Shown piece after piece: positions 20,038-30,199 of a stretch of 64,000 nt of DNA (positions are counted from its first letter, which is position 1; every line of letters starts with the position of its first letter). The notes beneath the pieces were generated by a model that saw only the letters and a program-made list of their open reading frames with translations, ran no database searches and was not told the DNA's origin. Origin of the DNA: Neoaquamicrobium sediminum (GTDB lineage: Bacteria > Pseudomonadota > Alphaproteobacteria > Rhizobiales > Rhizobiaceae); assembly GCF_013240295.1 (NCBI RefSeq), contig NZ_JABETK010000005.1, positions 124,001 to 188,000 on the forward strand, written 5' to 3'. Made by a program: the position numbers and the translations under genes.

Positions 20038-21644
20038 TCACAGGCGGAATATCCCGTAGTGCGGATCGTCAATCGGAGCATTAAGTGCGGCAGAGATCGA
20101 CATCGCCAAAGCATTTCTGGTGTCGACGGGATCGAGGATGCCGTCATCCCAAATCTCAGAGGTCGAGGTATAGGCCTCCACGTCGCGCTTGTAGCGCTCC
20201 AGCACCGGTTCTCGGATCGCGGCGATCTCCTCGTCGGTCAGTTCTTTGCCTTCGCGTTGAAGCTGCCGGATCTTGACGTCGGCCATAGTGTTGGCGGCCT
20301 GGTCGGCACCCATCACGCCGATTTCGGCCTGCGGCCACATGAACAGCGTACGCGCATCCCAGGCCCGCCCGCACATGCCGTAATTACCCGCCCCGTACGA
20401 GGCATTGGCGATCACTGTGAATTTCGGCACGACCGAGCCGCCCTGCGCCATGAGCATCTTGGCGCCGTCCTTGGCGATACCGCGCTCTTCGTACTCGCGG
20501 CCCACCATGTAGCCGGTGATGTTCTGGAAGAAGACCAGCGGCGTGCGGTTCTGGTTGCAAAGTTGCATGAAATGCGCAGCCTTAAGCGAGCTGTCGTTGA
20601 ACAACACCCCGTTGTTGGCCAGGATTCCCACCTTGTAGCCCCAGATATGGGCAAAGCCGCAGACAAGCGTGGTGCCGTAATCGGGCTGGTATTCGTGAAA
20701 GCGTGAGCCGTCCACGATCCGCGCCAGCACCTCGCGCATGTCGAACTGGGTTTTCCGATCCTTGGGGATGATCCCATAGAGCTCCTTCGGATCGTAGTAC
20801 GGCTCTTCGCAAGGCGCGGTCTCGATGATCGTCTTGGGCATCCGCTTCCACTGGCTGACAATCTCGCGTGCCAGAGAAAAGGCGTGCTGTTCGGTTGCAG
20901 CGCGATAATCGCCCGTGCCCGAGACCGAGGTGTGCATGACTGCCCCGCCAAGTTCCTGAACGCCGACTACTTCGCCGGTGGCTGCCTTGACCAGCGGCGG
21001 ACCGCCCAGAAAGATGGCGCCTGTGCCCTCGATGATGATGTTGTAATCGCTCAGCGTTGGCACATAGGCGCCGCCTGCGGTGCAATGCCCCCGACCACTG
21101 CGATCTGGGGGATGTTGGCCTGGCTCAGCTTGACCTGGTTGCGAAACACCCGACCGCCCAGATACCTGTCCGGGAACACGCCGTGTTGGAGCGGCAGGAA
21201 GCCGCCGGCGCTGTCGCAGATGTGGATGACCGGCAGGCGGTTCTCCAGCGCGACATCCAGAAGCCGCACGATCTTCTTCACGGTCAGCGGATACCAGGCC
21301 CCGCCCTTGACGCTGGCATCGTTGGCATGAATGGCGACTTCGCGCCCTTGTACGATACCGATGCCCGTCACCACGGCGGCACCGGGCACCGCCCCGTCAT
21401 ATTCGCGACATGCGGCGAGGGTGGAAAACTCCAGGAACGGCGTGCCGGGGTCCAGCAGCAGCTTCAGCCGCTCACGCACGCCCAGTTTGTTCTGGCGTGC
21501 CAGGCGGTCGTTGTCCCGTTGGGGCCGCTCGAAACGCGCCGCGTGCTGGCGGGTGTGAAACTCCTTCAGCCGTGCGGACATGGCGGCGAAGTTTGCCTTG
21601 TAGTCGGGGGCGTTCGTGTCGATCTGGCTTTCGATCCGGCGCAT
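20038..21644 (-). CDS. Acyl-CoA carboxylase beta subunit (carboxyltransferase) 2, one frame break
   Basis: About 535 residues after healing a C5 run at 21088-21092, which joins AVVGG to HCTAGGAYVPTLSDYN, the family acyl-CoA site. Other marks are NITGYMVGREYEERGIAKDG and ASYGAGNYGMCGRAW. Last gene of an operon with the AtuA-like gene, a stand-alone biotin carboxylase and a stand-alone biotin carrier, which together would form a three-component carboxylase plus accessory. Its active-site sequence differs from that of the other two beta subunits, so a different enoyl-CoA is likely. Geranyl-CoA-type activity is suggested only by the AtuA neighbour. Confidence 0.88.
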
Positions 21645-21646
21645 GG

Positions 21647-22149
21647 TCAGTCCTCCTCCGGAGCCAACTGGGCAAGGACGTCCTTCAGCCCGAAACTGTC
21701 GCCCGCGGCAAACGGGATTTCGGCAACCACACCGTCGCGCGGGGCGGCAAGGGTGGTTTCAAGCTTCATGCTTTCGATGACCAGAAGCGGCTGGCCCGCG
21801 GCAACGATGTCTCCCGGTTTGACCGCCACCGAGACGACGACCCCGGCATCGGCGCCACAATCCGATCGTCGCTCGCGCCGCCATCGCTTCCGGCAAGACG
21901 CTCGGCGGGATCGGCACGCCCGACTTCGTAGGTACGACCGTCCATGTGCACAAATGTCGACTCGGGGCCAGCGGCTAGACGGACGTCGCGGACAAGGCCC
22001 CTCGCCCGCAAGACAAAACCGCCCGGCGAAGTCGTCGGGTCCAATCGGCAGGGCAGCACGCCCTCGGGGGTATTCAGTACAAACCGGCTGCCGTCATGGG
22101 CGAGCCAGCATTCGGTCTCTTCGCCGCCGATCTGAAATATCCTCCGCAT
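21647..22149 (-). CDS. Separate biotin carboxyl carrier (BCCP-like) subunit, one frame break
   Basis: About 167 residues after healing a C4 run at 21841-21844, restoring DDRIVAPMPGVVVSVAVKPG. The C-terminal biotinyl domain has VIESMKLETTL with the biotinylated lysine near residue 129. The N-terminal 80 residues resemble the linker found inside fused alpha subunits. Start ATG at 22149 overlaps the biotin carboxylase stop (TGATG), so the fused alpha subunit seen at 8413 and 59907 is here split into two coupled genes. If the TGA were an error the two would fuse, but the reading frames differ, so two changes would be needed. Confidence 0.8.
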
Positions 22150-23618
22150 CAGTTTCTCCAACCACCCATCTTGCGGTGCATATCTGATATCTGCATCACT
22201 TCGGCCACCAGCCTTTCGTCCGACAGGGCGGCAACCGCCATCAGCAGGTCGTCCACATTCTCGCCCGGCGCGGTCAATGCATCCGCCTGCTCGGCCAGGA
22301 AACCGGTCGAGACGTCGCCCGACGCGAAATCGGGATGGGCCAGGATCGCATCCAGATAGCCGGTGTTGGTCGTTACACCGAGGATCACGTAGTTTTGCAC
22401 CGCGTGACGCGCACGGGCGATGGCCTGCGCACGATCCGATCCATGCACGATCAGCTTGGACAGCATCGGGTCGAAATCGGTCGTCACCTTACCGCCGTCC
22501 AGGATGCCGCTGTCCACACGAACCCCCTCGCCCCGTGGTTCGTCCAGCAGCAGGATATTCCCGATCGAGGGGCGGAAATCGGCCGTTGCATCCTCGGCGC
22601 AGATGCGCAGCTCGATCGAGTGGCCCGTCTGCGGAATGTCGGCTTGGGCGGCGCTCAGCCCCTCTCCCGTCGCAATGCGTAGCTGCTCGGCCACCAGGTC
22701 GAAGCCCGTCACCATCTCGGTCACGGGATGTTCGACCTGAAGGCGGGTGTTCATTTCCAGGAAATAGAAGGTACCGTCCTGAGCGCAGATGAACTCGACC
22801 GTCCCGGCACCGCGGTAGTTGACGGCGCGGGCAATCCCGGCGGCGGTTTCGCAGATGTCCAGGCGTTGTTCGGGCGAAAGCGCCGGAGACGGCGTTTCCT
22901 CTATGATCTTCTGGAATCGGCGCTGGATCGAGCATTCGCGCTCCCAGAAGTGGACCACATTGCCCTTCCCGTCCCCCATCACCTGAACCTCGATATGGCG
23001 CGGGCGTTCGATATACCGTTCGACAAACAGCCGGCCATCTCCGAAATAGCGCTTGCCCTCGCGCCGTGCGGCCTCGATCTCCGCCTCCAGCGCGGCATCC
23101 GCGCGCACCACGCGCATTCCTTTTCCGCCGCCGCCTGCCGAAGGCTTGATCAGCAGTGGATAGCCCACGGCACGGGCGCGTTCGATAAAGGTCGCGGGGC
23201 CGTCATCCTCAATGGCCGACGGGGCGACGGGAAATCCGCGCTCTTCCACAAAGGCCCGTGCGCGTACCTTGTCGCCCATCAGGTCGATGACATCGGAGGT
23301 CGGGCCGACGAAGGTCACTCCCGCTTTTTCCAGCGCGGCCACGAAGCCCGCGTTTTCCGACAGAAAACCGTAGCCGGGATGCACCGCGTCCGCGCCGATC
23401 CGTTTTGCAACCTCGACAATCTGCGGGATGTCGAGATAGGCGGCCACGGGCGTGGGCCCATCGATGGTCACAACCTCATCCGCGATGACATGGGCTGGCC
23501 CCTCCTGCTCGGATGCATGGCGCAGCACGGCGGTCTCGAGGCCGCGTGCCTTGGCGGTGCGCAGGACGCGCGCCGCGATCTCGCCGCGATTGGCGACCAG
23601 AAGTTTTGAAATGGTCAT
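22149..23618 (-). CDS. Stand-alone biotin carboxylase subunit
   Basis: 489 residues with LLVANRGEIAARVLRTAKAR, KPSAGGGGKGMRVVRAD, the catalytic MNTRLQVEHPVTEMVTGFDL and a C-terminal BC domain, but no biotinyl domain. It ends at MGGWRN and hands over to the carrier gene at 22149 by a stop-start overlap. It follows the AtuA-like gene by 12 bases. It would use ATP and bicarbonate to carboxylate the separate carrier. Confidence 0.92.
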   Translation of the reverse strand: MTISKLLVANRGEIAARVLRTAKARGLETAVLRHASEQEGPAHVIADEVVTIDGPTPVAAYLDIPQIVEVAKRIGADAVHPGYGFLSENAGFVAALEKAGVTFVGPTSDVIDLMGDKVRARAFVEERGFPVAPSAIEDDGPATFIERARAVGYPLLIKPSAGGGGKGMRVVRADAALEAEIEAARREGKRYFGDGRLFVERYIERPRHIEVQVMGDGKGNVVHFWERECSIQRRFQKIIEETPSPALSPEQRLDICETAAGIARAVNYRGAGTVEFICAQDGTFYFLEMNTRLQVEHPVTEMVTGFDLVAEQLRIATGEGLSAAQADIPQTGHSIELRICAEDATADFRPSIGNILLLDEPRGEGVRVDSGILDGGKVTTDFDPMLSKLIVHGSDRAQAIARARHAVQNYVILGVTTNTGYLDAILAHPDFASGDVSTGFLAEQADALTAPGENVDDLLMAVAALSDERLVAEVMQISDMHRKMGGWRN

Positions 23619-23630
23619 GGGCTTGTTATC

Positions 23631-25430
23631 TCAGCTGGGGTTCGAGGCGTTCAGCCCGTCGCGCGCGGCCAGATCGGCCGGCACAGGTATTTGGATATCG
23701 AGGAGCATCTGTGCGAAGCCCTTGCCCTGCGGGTCGATCCTGACCGATGCGATGCCGCCGCCGCCCAGCGAGTCGTGCAGCAGGAAGTTCAGTGCATGAA
23801 TGCCGGGCAGTTCGAACCGCTCGACCGGTCCGTTGCAGAGATGCGCAAAGTAGTCCTTCACGGTCTCTTCGGTCAGCGCCGAGCGGATATAGGGCAAATA
23901 CCCCGGCTTGCGCGCGATCACGCCGATATTGGCGATGTTGCCCTTGTCGCCTGAGCGGCCCCAGGCGAGTTCGACCAGGCGCACCATCACCGCGCGGGGA
24001 CCGGCCTCGCGGCCTTCCACCGCCGCCGCGGAGGAAGCATCAAGTCGCACCGCCTCGGCTGCAATGGTGACGGGCACGTCTTTGCCGTCGACCTCGACCG
24101 CGATCGGGGTGTCGGCCTTGTCCTGCAAGAAGGAGAAGAGACGGACCACCGGCTGCACCTTTGGCCGACCGGCGAAGAAACCGGTCAGCCCCTGCGCAGA
24201 GGAGACCGCCATCGGCGCGATCTCTCCGGCGAAGATGTTCAACGCATCGCGGTCATCATGGGTCACGCCGATCTTCAGCACCACCTCGCGCGTGCGGGCG
24301 CGGGCGTTGGCGCCATAGGCGGCCTCGGCGCCCAGCACCTCCACGCTGACCTGCCGGAAATCACCGAGGTTGCGGTCGCGGAAAATGCGGCGGCAGCGGG
24401 TCAGAATGGCCTCGGCAACACGTTCGGCCTTGGCAGGCGCGTCGATCGCGGCCAGCGTCAGCGTGGTGATCGCCCGCCAGCCGTCGGCATGGGTGGCCGA
24501 CACCTTGTAGCTGTCGGTGCGTCCCAGCCCCCGCGCGCCCTTCACCGTCACCCGGTCGGGCCCCACCTGCTCCAGTGTCACCTGCGACCAGTCGCAGATC
24601 ACATCGGGCAGGACGTAGCGCTGCGGATCGCCGATCTCGTAGAGCATCTGCTCGCCGACCGAGGCCGGCACCACCAGCCCGCCGGTATCCGGCGTCTTGG
24701 TCATGATGAAGCTGCCGTCTTCCGACACTTCGACAATCGGCATGCCCATATCGTCCCAGCCCGGCACCTCCCGCCAATCGGTGAAATTGCCGCCCGTGCC
24801 CTGCGGGCCGCATTCGATCAGGTGGCCGGCCAGCGAGCCTTGGCTGAGCTTGTCCCAATCGTCGTCTTTCCAGCCGAACTCATGCATCAGCGGCCCAAGC
24901 GCCACAGCACTGTCAGCGCAGCGGCCGGTCACCACGATCTCGGCACCCGCATCGAGGGCGGCCGCAATCGGCCGCGCGCCGAGATAGGCGTTCATGCTCA
25001 TCGGCTTGGCCGGGAAAGGCGCGCCCGAAAACATCTCGGTCACGTCGCGGGCGCGGATCTCGTCCGCGCGGCCCAGCAGATCATCACCCAGCACGACGCC
25101 GATCGAAATGTCGATGCCCGCCGCCGCCGCCGCCTTGGCCAGCGCCTCGCGGCAGCCGCGCGGATTGACCCCGCCGGCATTCGCGACAACCTTGATCCCC
25201 TTGCGCTTGAGCTCTGGCAATAAAGGCGCAACTGCCTGGACAAAGTCCGGCGCATAACCCGCTTCCGGCGACTTCGTCCGCGCCCGCGCAAGCAGCGACA
25301 TCGTGATCTCGGCAAGATAGTCGAAGACCAGATAATCGATGTCGCCCTTCGTCACCAGTTGGCCAACCGCCTCGGGCGTGTCGCCCCAGAACCCCGAGGC
25401 GCAGCCGATGCGCACAGTTCGCCCAGTCAT
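23631..25430 (-). CDS. AtuA-like protein (DUF1446 + ferredoxin-fold-like C-terminal domain)
   Basis: 599 residues from the ATG at 25430, placed by GGGAGG five bases upstream. N-terminal half RIGCASGFWGDTPEAVGQLV, VVANAGGVNPRGCREAL and IVVTGRCADSAVALGPL is the DUF1446/AtuA domain; the C-terminal part VRLVELAWGRSGDKGNIANI is the AtuA-like C-terminal domain. AtuA is required for acyclic terpene utilisation in Pseudomonas, though its reaction is unproven. Here it heads an operon with a split carboxylase, mirroring the association of AtuA with geranyl-CoA carboxylase. Operator copy 5 lies 119 bases upstream. Confidence 0.88.
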   Translation of the reverse strand: MTGRTVRIGCASGFWGDTPEAVGQLVTKGDIDYLVFDYLAEITMSLLARARTKSPEAGYAPDFVQAVAPLLPELKRKGIKVVANAGGVNPRGCREALAKAAAAAGIDISIGVVLGDDLLGRADEIRARDVTEMFSGAPFPAKPMSMNAYLGARPIAAALDAGAEIVVTGRCADSAVALGPLMHEFGWKDDDWDKLSQGSLAGHLIECGPQGTGGNFTDWREVPGWDDMGMPIVEVSEDGSFIMTKTPDTGGLVVPASVGEQMLYEIGDPQRYVLPDVICDWSQVTLEQVGPDRVTVKGARGLGRTDSYKVSATHADGWRAITTLTLAAIDAPAKAERVAEAILTRCRRIFRDRNLGDFRQVSVEVLGAEAAYGANARARTREVVLKIGVTHDDRDALNIFAGEIAPMAVSSAQGLTGFFAGRPKVQPVVRLFSFLQDKADTPIAVEVDGKDVPVTIAAEAVRLDASSAAAVEGREAGPRAVMVRLVELAWGRSGDKGNIANIGVIARKPGYLPYIRSALTEETVKDYFAHLCNGPVERFELPGIHALNFLLHDSLGGGGIASVRIDPQGKGFAQMLLDIQIPVPADLAARDGLNASNPS

Positions 25431-25548
25431 CGCAACCTCCCTGTCGCCCGGTCCATTCGGGTGGACGCCGATGGCAAGCTTCCGTCTTTCCTCCCAAGCG
25501 CATGCCCAAAAAAAAGACACACGCAGCTCGACACCACTTGAAACGTTT

Positions 25549-25564
25549 TCTAACATATGTTTGA
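25549..25564. promoter_or_regulatory. TetR-type operator candidate 5 (TCTAACATATGTTTGA)
   Basis: One mismatch in the right arm. It lies between divergent operons, 45 bases upstream of the dehydrogenase at 25609 and 119 bases upstream of the AtuA-like gene, so one site could govern both directions. Confidence 0.68.
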
Positions 25565-25608
25565 TTTTGATCAATAGGCAAGTTGCGCAGCCATCGGGAG
25601 GATCAAAG

Positions 25609-26823
25609 ATGAACGTCCAGGCCGGGCCAGGCATGGCCGCGCTCGCGGCCATAAAGGCCAACTATTCGCTGACGCCCGAACAACGGCAGATCGTGGATCA
25701 CGTGGATCGGGTTGCGCGCGAGATTCTTCATCCATTGCAAGAGAAGATGGATGCGGAAGAATGGTGGCCCGAGGATTTGTTTCGGCAGATGGGCGAGCTC
25801 GGGCTGCTGGGCATTACCGCGCCCGAGGAGCTGGGCGGCAGCGGCCAGAACGAATTTACCCAGGCCCTGGTCTCAGAGACCATCTCGAAATGGAACCCGG
25901 CAGTCGGCCTTTCGCACGGCGCGCACGACAATCTGTGCCTCAACAACATCCTCAGGAACGGCTCGGATGAGCAGGTGCGGAAATACGTTCCCGGCCTGTG
26001 CTCGGGCGAGCTGGTCGGCGCACTTGGGCTGACCGAGCCCGGCGCGGGCTCGGACGCGCTGGGCTCGATGGCCACCAGCGCCGTGCGCGATGGCAATGAT
26101 TATGTGATCAACGGCTCCAAGATCTACATTACCAACGGCCCGATCGCGGATGTCATCCTGGTTTACACAAAAACCGATAAGGCGAAGGGCGCCAAGGGCA
26201 TCTCGGCTTTCATCGTGGAGACCGACAATCCGGGCTTCAAGGTGGCGCAGAAGCTCGACAAGATGGGCTTCCGTGGCTCGCCCACGGGCGAACTGGTGTT
26301 CGAGGACTGCCGCGTGCCCGCCTCGGCCATGATCGGGGCCGAGAACAGCGGCGTTTCGGTGGTGATGAGCGGGCTCGACCTGGAGCGGGCGATGGTCGCT
26401 TCGGTTTGCGTGGGGATGGCCGAAAGGGCTCTGGAGCTGGCGCTCGACTACGCCAGGATCCGCGAACAGTTCGGCAAGCCGATCGCCAGCTTTCAGATGG
26501 TGCAGTCGAAGCTCGCGGAAATCTATGTCGAGGTCGAAACCGCACGCGCCTTCGGCTATCGCGCGCTCGCGGCTTGCGTCGGCCTGCCCAAGGGCGCCGG
26601 TGGACGCGGCGAAATCCATAAGCTCACCGCCGCCGCCTGCCTTTACGCTGGCGAAGCTTTCAACAAGGCCGTGACCGAAGCGTGCCATATCCATGGCGGC
26701 TCGGGCTACATGCAGGATACCGAGATCAACCGGCTCTACCGCGCCAACAAGCTGCTGGAAATCGGTGCAGGCACCAGCGAGGTGCGAAAAATTATCATTG
26801 CCGAAGAACTGCTGCGCGCCTGA
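25609..26823 (+). CDS. Isovaleryl-CoA dehydrogenase-like acyl-CoA dehydrogenase 1
   Basis: 404 residues, start set by GGGAGGATCAAAG before the ATG. Motifs GLTEPGAGSDALGSMATSA, NGSKIYITNGPIAD, and MSGLDLERAM in which Glu259 occupies the catalytic position of isovaleryl-CoA dehydrogenase; the C-terminal base position is glycine (LEIGAGTSEVRK), as expected for that type. Acts on short branched acyl-CoAs. It is followed at 15 bases by a close paralogue, a duplication suggesting two related substrates. Confidence 0.9.
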   Translation: MNVQAGPGMAALAAIKANYSLTPEQRQIVDHVDRVAREILHPLQEKMDAEEWWPEDLFRQMGELGLLGITAPEELGGSGQNEFTQALVSETISKWNPAVGLSHGAHDNLCLNNILRNGSDEQVRKYVPGLCSGELVGALGLTEPGAGSDALGSMATSAVRDGNDYVINGSKIYITNGPIADVILVYTKTDKAKGAKGISAFIVETDNPGFKVAQKLDKMGFRGSPTGELVFEDCRVPASAMIGAENSGVSVVMSGLDLERAMVASVCVGMAERALELALDYARIREQFGKPIASFQMVQSKLAEIYVEVETARAFGYRALAACVGLPKGAGGRGEIHKLTAAACLYAGEAFNKAVTEACHIHGGSGYMQDTEINRLYRANKLLEIGAGTSEVRKIIIAEELLRA

Positions 26824-26838
26824 GCGAGGACACCAGCT

Positions 26839-28036
26839 ATGAACGAGCGATTGCGTAACGTCCCCGACCTGCCGACCCATTACCTGACAGAAGAGCAGCA
26901 GGCGCTGGCCGATCAGGCCAGCAAGTTCTTCTTTTCCGAGTTTCATCACCTGAACGCCGAAATGGACGACACCGACGACCTGTCGCCCTCCATCTTTCCC
27001 AAGCTGGGCGAGATGGGCTATCTGGGCCTCAACGTGGCGCCTGAATTCGGCGGTGCGGGGCTCGATTTCACCTCGGCCTGCATCATCACCGAGGAATTGT
27101 CGCGCGCCTCGGCGGCGATCGGGCTGAGCCACGCGGCCCATGACAATCTTTGCGTCAACAACATCTACCGTAACGCCAATGACGATCTGCGGCGGAAGTA
27201 TCTGCCGGGCCTCTGCGACGGCTCGCTGATCGGCGCGCTGGGCCTGACGGAGCCGGGCGCGGGATCGGATGCGCTCGGTTCGATGCGGACGACCGCCCGG
27301 AAGGACGGCGACCACTACGTGCTCAACGGCTCCAAGATCTATATCACCAACGGCCCGATCGCCGATATCGTGCTGGTCTATGCCAAGACCTCGCCCGAGA
27401 AGGGCGCCAAGGGAATTTCCGCCTTCATCGTCGAGACCGACACACCGGGCTTCAAGGTGGCGCAGAAGCTCAACAAGATGGGGTTCGCGGCTCGCCCACA
27501 GGCGAGTTGGTGTTCGAGGATTGCCGGGTGCCGGCGGCAAACATGGTGGGCAAGCTGGACGGCGGTGTGGCAGTGACCATGTCGGGGCTCGATCTTGAAC
27601 GCGCCATCGTCTGCTTCAATGCGGTGGGCATCGCGCGCCGGGCATTGGAGATATCGATCGACTATGCCAAGACGCGCCAGCAGTTCGGCAAGCCGATCGC
27701 CAATTTCCAGATGGTGCAGGCCATGCTGGCCGAGATGTATACCGCGATCGAGGCCGCGCGAAGCCTGTCGCTGCGCACCGCCGCCATGTGCGAGGGTCTG
27801 GAAGAAGGCGAAGGGGGCGCGGCGAGATCCACAAGCTGACGGCCGCGGCTATTTTCAAGGCCGCGGCGGCGACCTCCTTCGTGCTGGATCGCGCGGTGCA
27901 GATTCACGGCGGATCGGGCTACATGCGCGACACCGAGGTCAACCGCCTCTATCGGACGGGCCGGGTACTCGAGGTGGGTGCGGGTACGCAGGAGGTGCGC
28001 AAACTCATCATCTCCGGCGAACTTCTGAAGAACTGA
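26839..28036 (+). CDS. Isovaleryl-CoA dehydrogenase-like acyl-CoA dehydrogenase 2, two frame breaks
   Basis: About 399 residues after healing at 27486 (restoring KMGFRGSPTGELVFEDC) and at a G5 run at 27813-27817 (restoring EGGRGEIHKLTAA). Shares NGSKIYITNGPIADI and the catalytic MSGLDLERAI with the gene before it, and ends LEVGAGTQEVRKLIISGELL. Tandem paralogues with the preceding gene. The breaks look like base-calling errors; if real, the gene would be dead. Confidence 0.85.
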
Positions 28037-28046
28037 GGCCTGGTAC

Positions 28047-28901
28047 ATGGCAGAAAAACAAGTGCAGAGCCGTTACGCCCCCGACCTCATGGCAGGTCAG
28101 GTGGCTCTCGTGACCGGCTCGGGCTCCGGCATGGGCCGCGCCACAGCGCTCGAAATGGCTTCCTGCGGGGCCAGACTGGCGCTATTCGCCCGTCGCGAGG
28201 AGCCGCTTCGGGAAACCGCCGAGATGATCCGCGCGATGGGGGCGAAGCCTTCGTCGTGCCGGGCGACACTCGCGACGAGAAGAGCGTCGAGTCGGCAATG
28301 CTGAAGATCAAAGATCACTACGGTCGGCTCGACGTGCTTGTGAACAATGCCGGCGGCCAGTATATCGCCGCCGCCCGCGACATCACCAACAAAGGGTTCG
28401 AGGCGGTTATCCGCAACAATCTGATCGGCTCGTGGCAGATGACGCGCGCCGCCGCCGACCACTTCATGTTCGAGAACGGCGGCTCGATCGTATTCGTAAC
28501 CGCGATCTCGACCCGCACCGCACTGACGGGCTTCGCCCATACCGTTGCCGCGCGCGCAGGCGTCACAGGCTTGATGAAGACGCTTGCCGCCGAATGGGGT
28601 GAATACCGCATCCGCCTGAACTGCGTAGCTCCCGGTACGATCAAGACAGAGGCGCTCGGCCGCTACCCGATATCGCCGGAAAAATGGCACGAGCTAAACC
28701 GGTCAGTTCTTAACCGCATGGGGGCGGCGGAAGACGTCGCGGGGACGATCATTTTTCTTGCCTCCAGGCTCGGTTCCTTCATTACCGGCGAGGATGTGTA
28801 TGTGGACGGGGAGAAACCCTGCACATGGGCCACGACGCCCGCGACATGATCCATCGTGACATGTTCCAGGAGCGTCAGCGGGGGACGGAAAGAATGAGTG
28901 A
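28047..28901 (+). CDS. SDR oxidoreductase, PECR/dienoyl-CoA reductase-like, three frame breaks
   Basis: About 285 residues after adding one base at the G runs 28238-28242, 28808-28811 and 28880-28884; these restore MGGEAFVVPGDTRDEKS, VDGGETLHMGHD and a stop overlapping the next start (ATGAGTGA). Cofactor loop TGSGSGMGRA; NNAGGQYIAAARD. The catalytic region is HTVAARAGVTGLMKT, lacking a classical YxxxK, as in the paralogue at 2956. Likely reduces or isomerises an unsaturated acyl-CoA. Lies between the dehydrogenase pair and a hydratase. Confidence 0.75.
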
Positions 28902-29697
28902 ATCCGTCGTCCTGCTCGAGATTGCCGATCGCATCGCAACGGTGACGCTCAACGACCCCGACAGGCGCAATCCCGTCACCGGCAATGAGATGATCGCGGG
29001 GCTGCTCGACGCGTTCGACCAGGCGCAGCGCGATCCCGGGGTGAGTGTCATGATCCTGACCGGCGCAGACCCGGCCTTCTGCGCCGGCGGCGATATCAAG
29101 GAAATGTCGGACCCCGAAAGCGTGTTCCGCAAGAATCCGCTGGCCGCGGCGGACAGCTACATCACCGGCATTCAGCGGATACCGCTCGCGCTCTACAATC
29201 TCGACATACCTACGATCGCGGCTGTCAACGGCCCGGCCGTGGGCGCGGGCTGCGACCTGACGATGATGTGCGACATGCGCATCGCATCGGAGAAGGCAAA
29301 ATTCGGCGAGGTGTTCTTGAACCTCGGAATCATTCCTGGCGACGCAGGTACCTGGTTCCTACTGCGGCGGCTCGGTCACCAGAAAGCGGCCGAACTGACA
29401 TTCACTGGACGGATGGTCGGGGCCGAGGAGGCGGTGGAGCTAGGAATGGTGCTTGAGGTGGTGCCGCATGGCGATCTCATGGCGCGGGCGCGGGAGCGAG
29501 CGGCCGTAATTGCGGCCAAGCCGCCCCGCGCACTGCGCGTCGCCAAGCGGCTGATGCGCAATGCCGAACGCATGGACCTGCCGGATTTCCTGAATACCGC
29601 CGCCGCGTACCAGGCACTGATGCACCAGACCAAGGACCACCACGAAGCTCTTGCCGCGTTCCTCGAGAAACGAAAACCTGCATTCTTTGGCGACTGA
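28894..29697 (+). CDS. Enoyl-CoA hydratase/isomerase family protein
   Basis: 267 residues with AFCAGGDIKEMSD and NGPAVGAGCDLTMMCD forming the oxyanion hole, and FGEVFLNLGIIPGDAGTWFL. The crotonase glutamate positions read E (in FGEVF) and D (in PGDAG), giving a hydratase with one conservative change, or possibly an isomerase. Start at 28894 overlaps the end of the SDR gene. It is in the plus-strand operon starting at 25609. Confidence 0.85.
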   Translation: MSESVVLLEIADRIATVTLNDPDRRNPVTGNEMIAGLLDAFDQAQRDPGVSVMILTGADPAFCAGGDIKEMSDPESVFRKNPLAAADSYITGIQRIPLALYNLDIPTIAAVNGPAVGAGCDLTMMCDMRIASEKAKFGEVFLNLGIIPGDAGTWFLLRRLGHQKAAELTFTGRMVGAEEAVELGMVLEVVPHGDLMARARERAAVIAAKPPRALRVAKRLMRNAERMDLPDFLNTAAAYQALMHQTKDHHEALAAFLEKRKPAFFGD

Positions 29698-30199
29698 CAG
29701 ATCGGCCTTACAGTTGACCCATCCGGACCAGAAGAAACTAGATCAGATCGCCAGGATGTGGAACCATCGCGGACGTGGTCTGATTACCGAGATGAACCTG
29801 AAGATTGAAAAGGTGGCGATTGATGGCGTTCTGGTTAGGATGCCGTTCAACCCCTCTTTCTGCGCCGACGAGGTCAAAACCCTGCTGCATGGCGGGGTGT
29901 TAACGGCCCTTCTGGACAGCGTGTTCGGACTAGCGAATTTCGTGGCGATCGACGGGATCAGCAGCATGGCGACACTCGACCTCCGCGTCGACTATCTGCG
30001 CCCGGCGAAATCGCGGGCCGACGTCATGGTGCGCGCAGAATGCATTCGGCAGACCCGGCATATCGCGTTCAATTCGGGCAGGATCTGGTTCGATGAGCCG
30101 GATCAGGCCGAAGTGGCCCGTGGCGCCGCCAGTTTTGCGCTCACACGGGGCGAGGTCAGCATTTTCGATGCAATGACGCAAAGCAGGTCCTCCAAATGA
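29651..30199 (+). CDS. PaaI-type hotdog thioesterase 1
   Basis: Up to 182 residues. The start is uncertain: no ATG precedes residue 36, and TTG codons at 29651, 29687 and 29714 are possible. The hotdog core is clear: HGGVLTALLDSVFGLANFVA and MATLDLRVDYLRPAKSRADV. Such enzymes hydrolyse acyl-CoAs to recover CoA or relieve dead-end intermediates. Overlaps the hydratase end and is coupled by ATGA to a second thioesterase. Confidence 0.8.
   Translation: MPRSSRNENLHSLATDRSALQLTHPDQKKLDQIARMWNHRGRGLITEMNLKIEKVAIDGVLVRMPFNPSFCADEVKTLLHGGVLTALLDSVFGLANFVAIDGISSMATLDLRVDYLRPAKSRADVMVRAECIRQTRHIAFNSGRIWFDEPDQAEVARGAASFALTRGEVSIFDAMTQSRSSK

Noticed and set aside
25873..27540. A 555-codon minus-strand open frame
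   Set aside because: Antisense to the two isovaleryl-CoA dehydrogenase-like genes, and its composition mirrors their codon bias.
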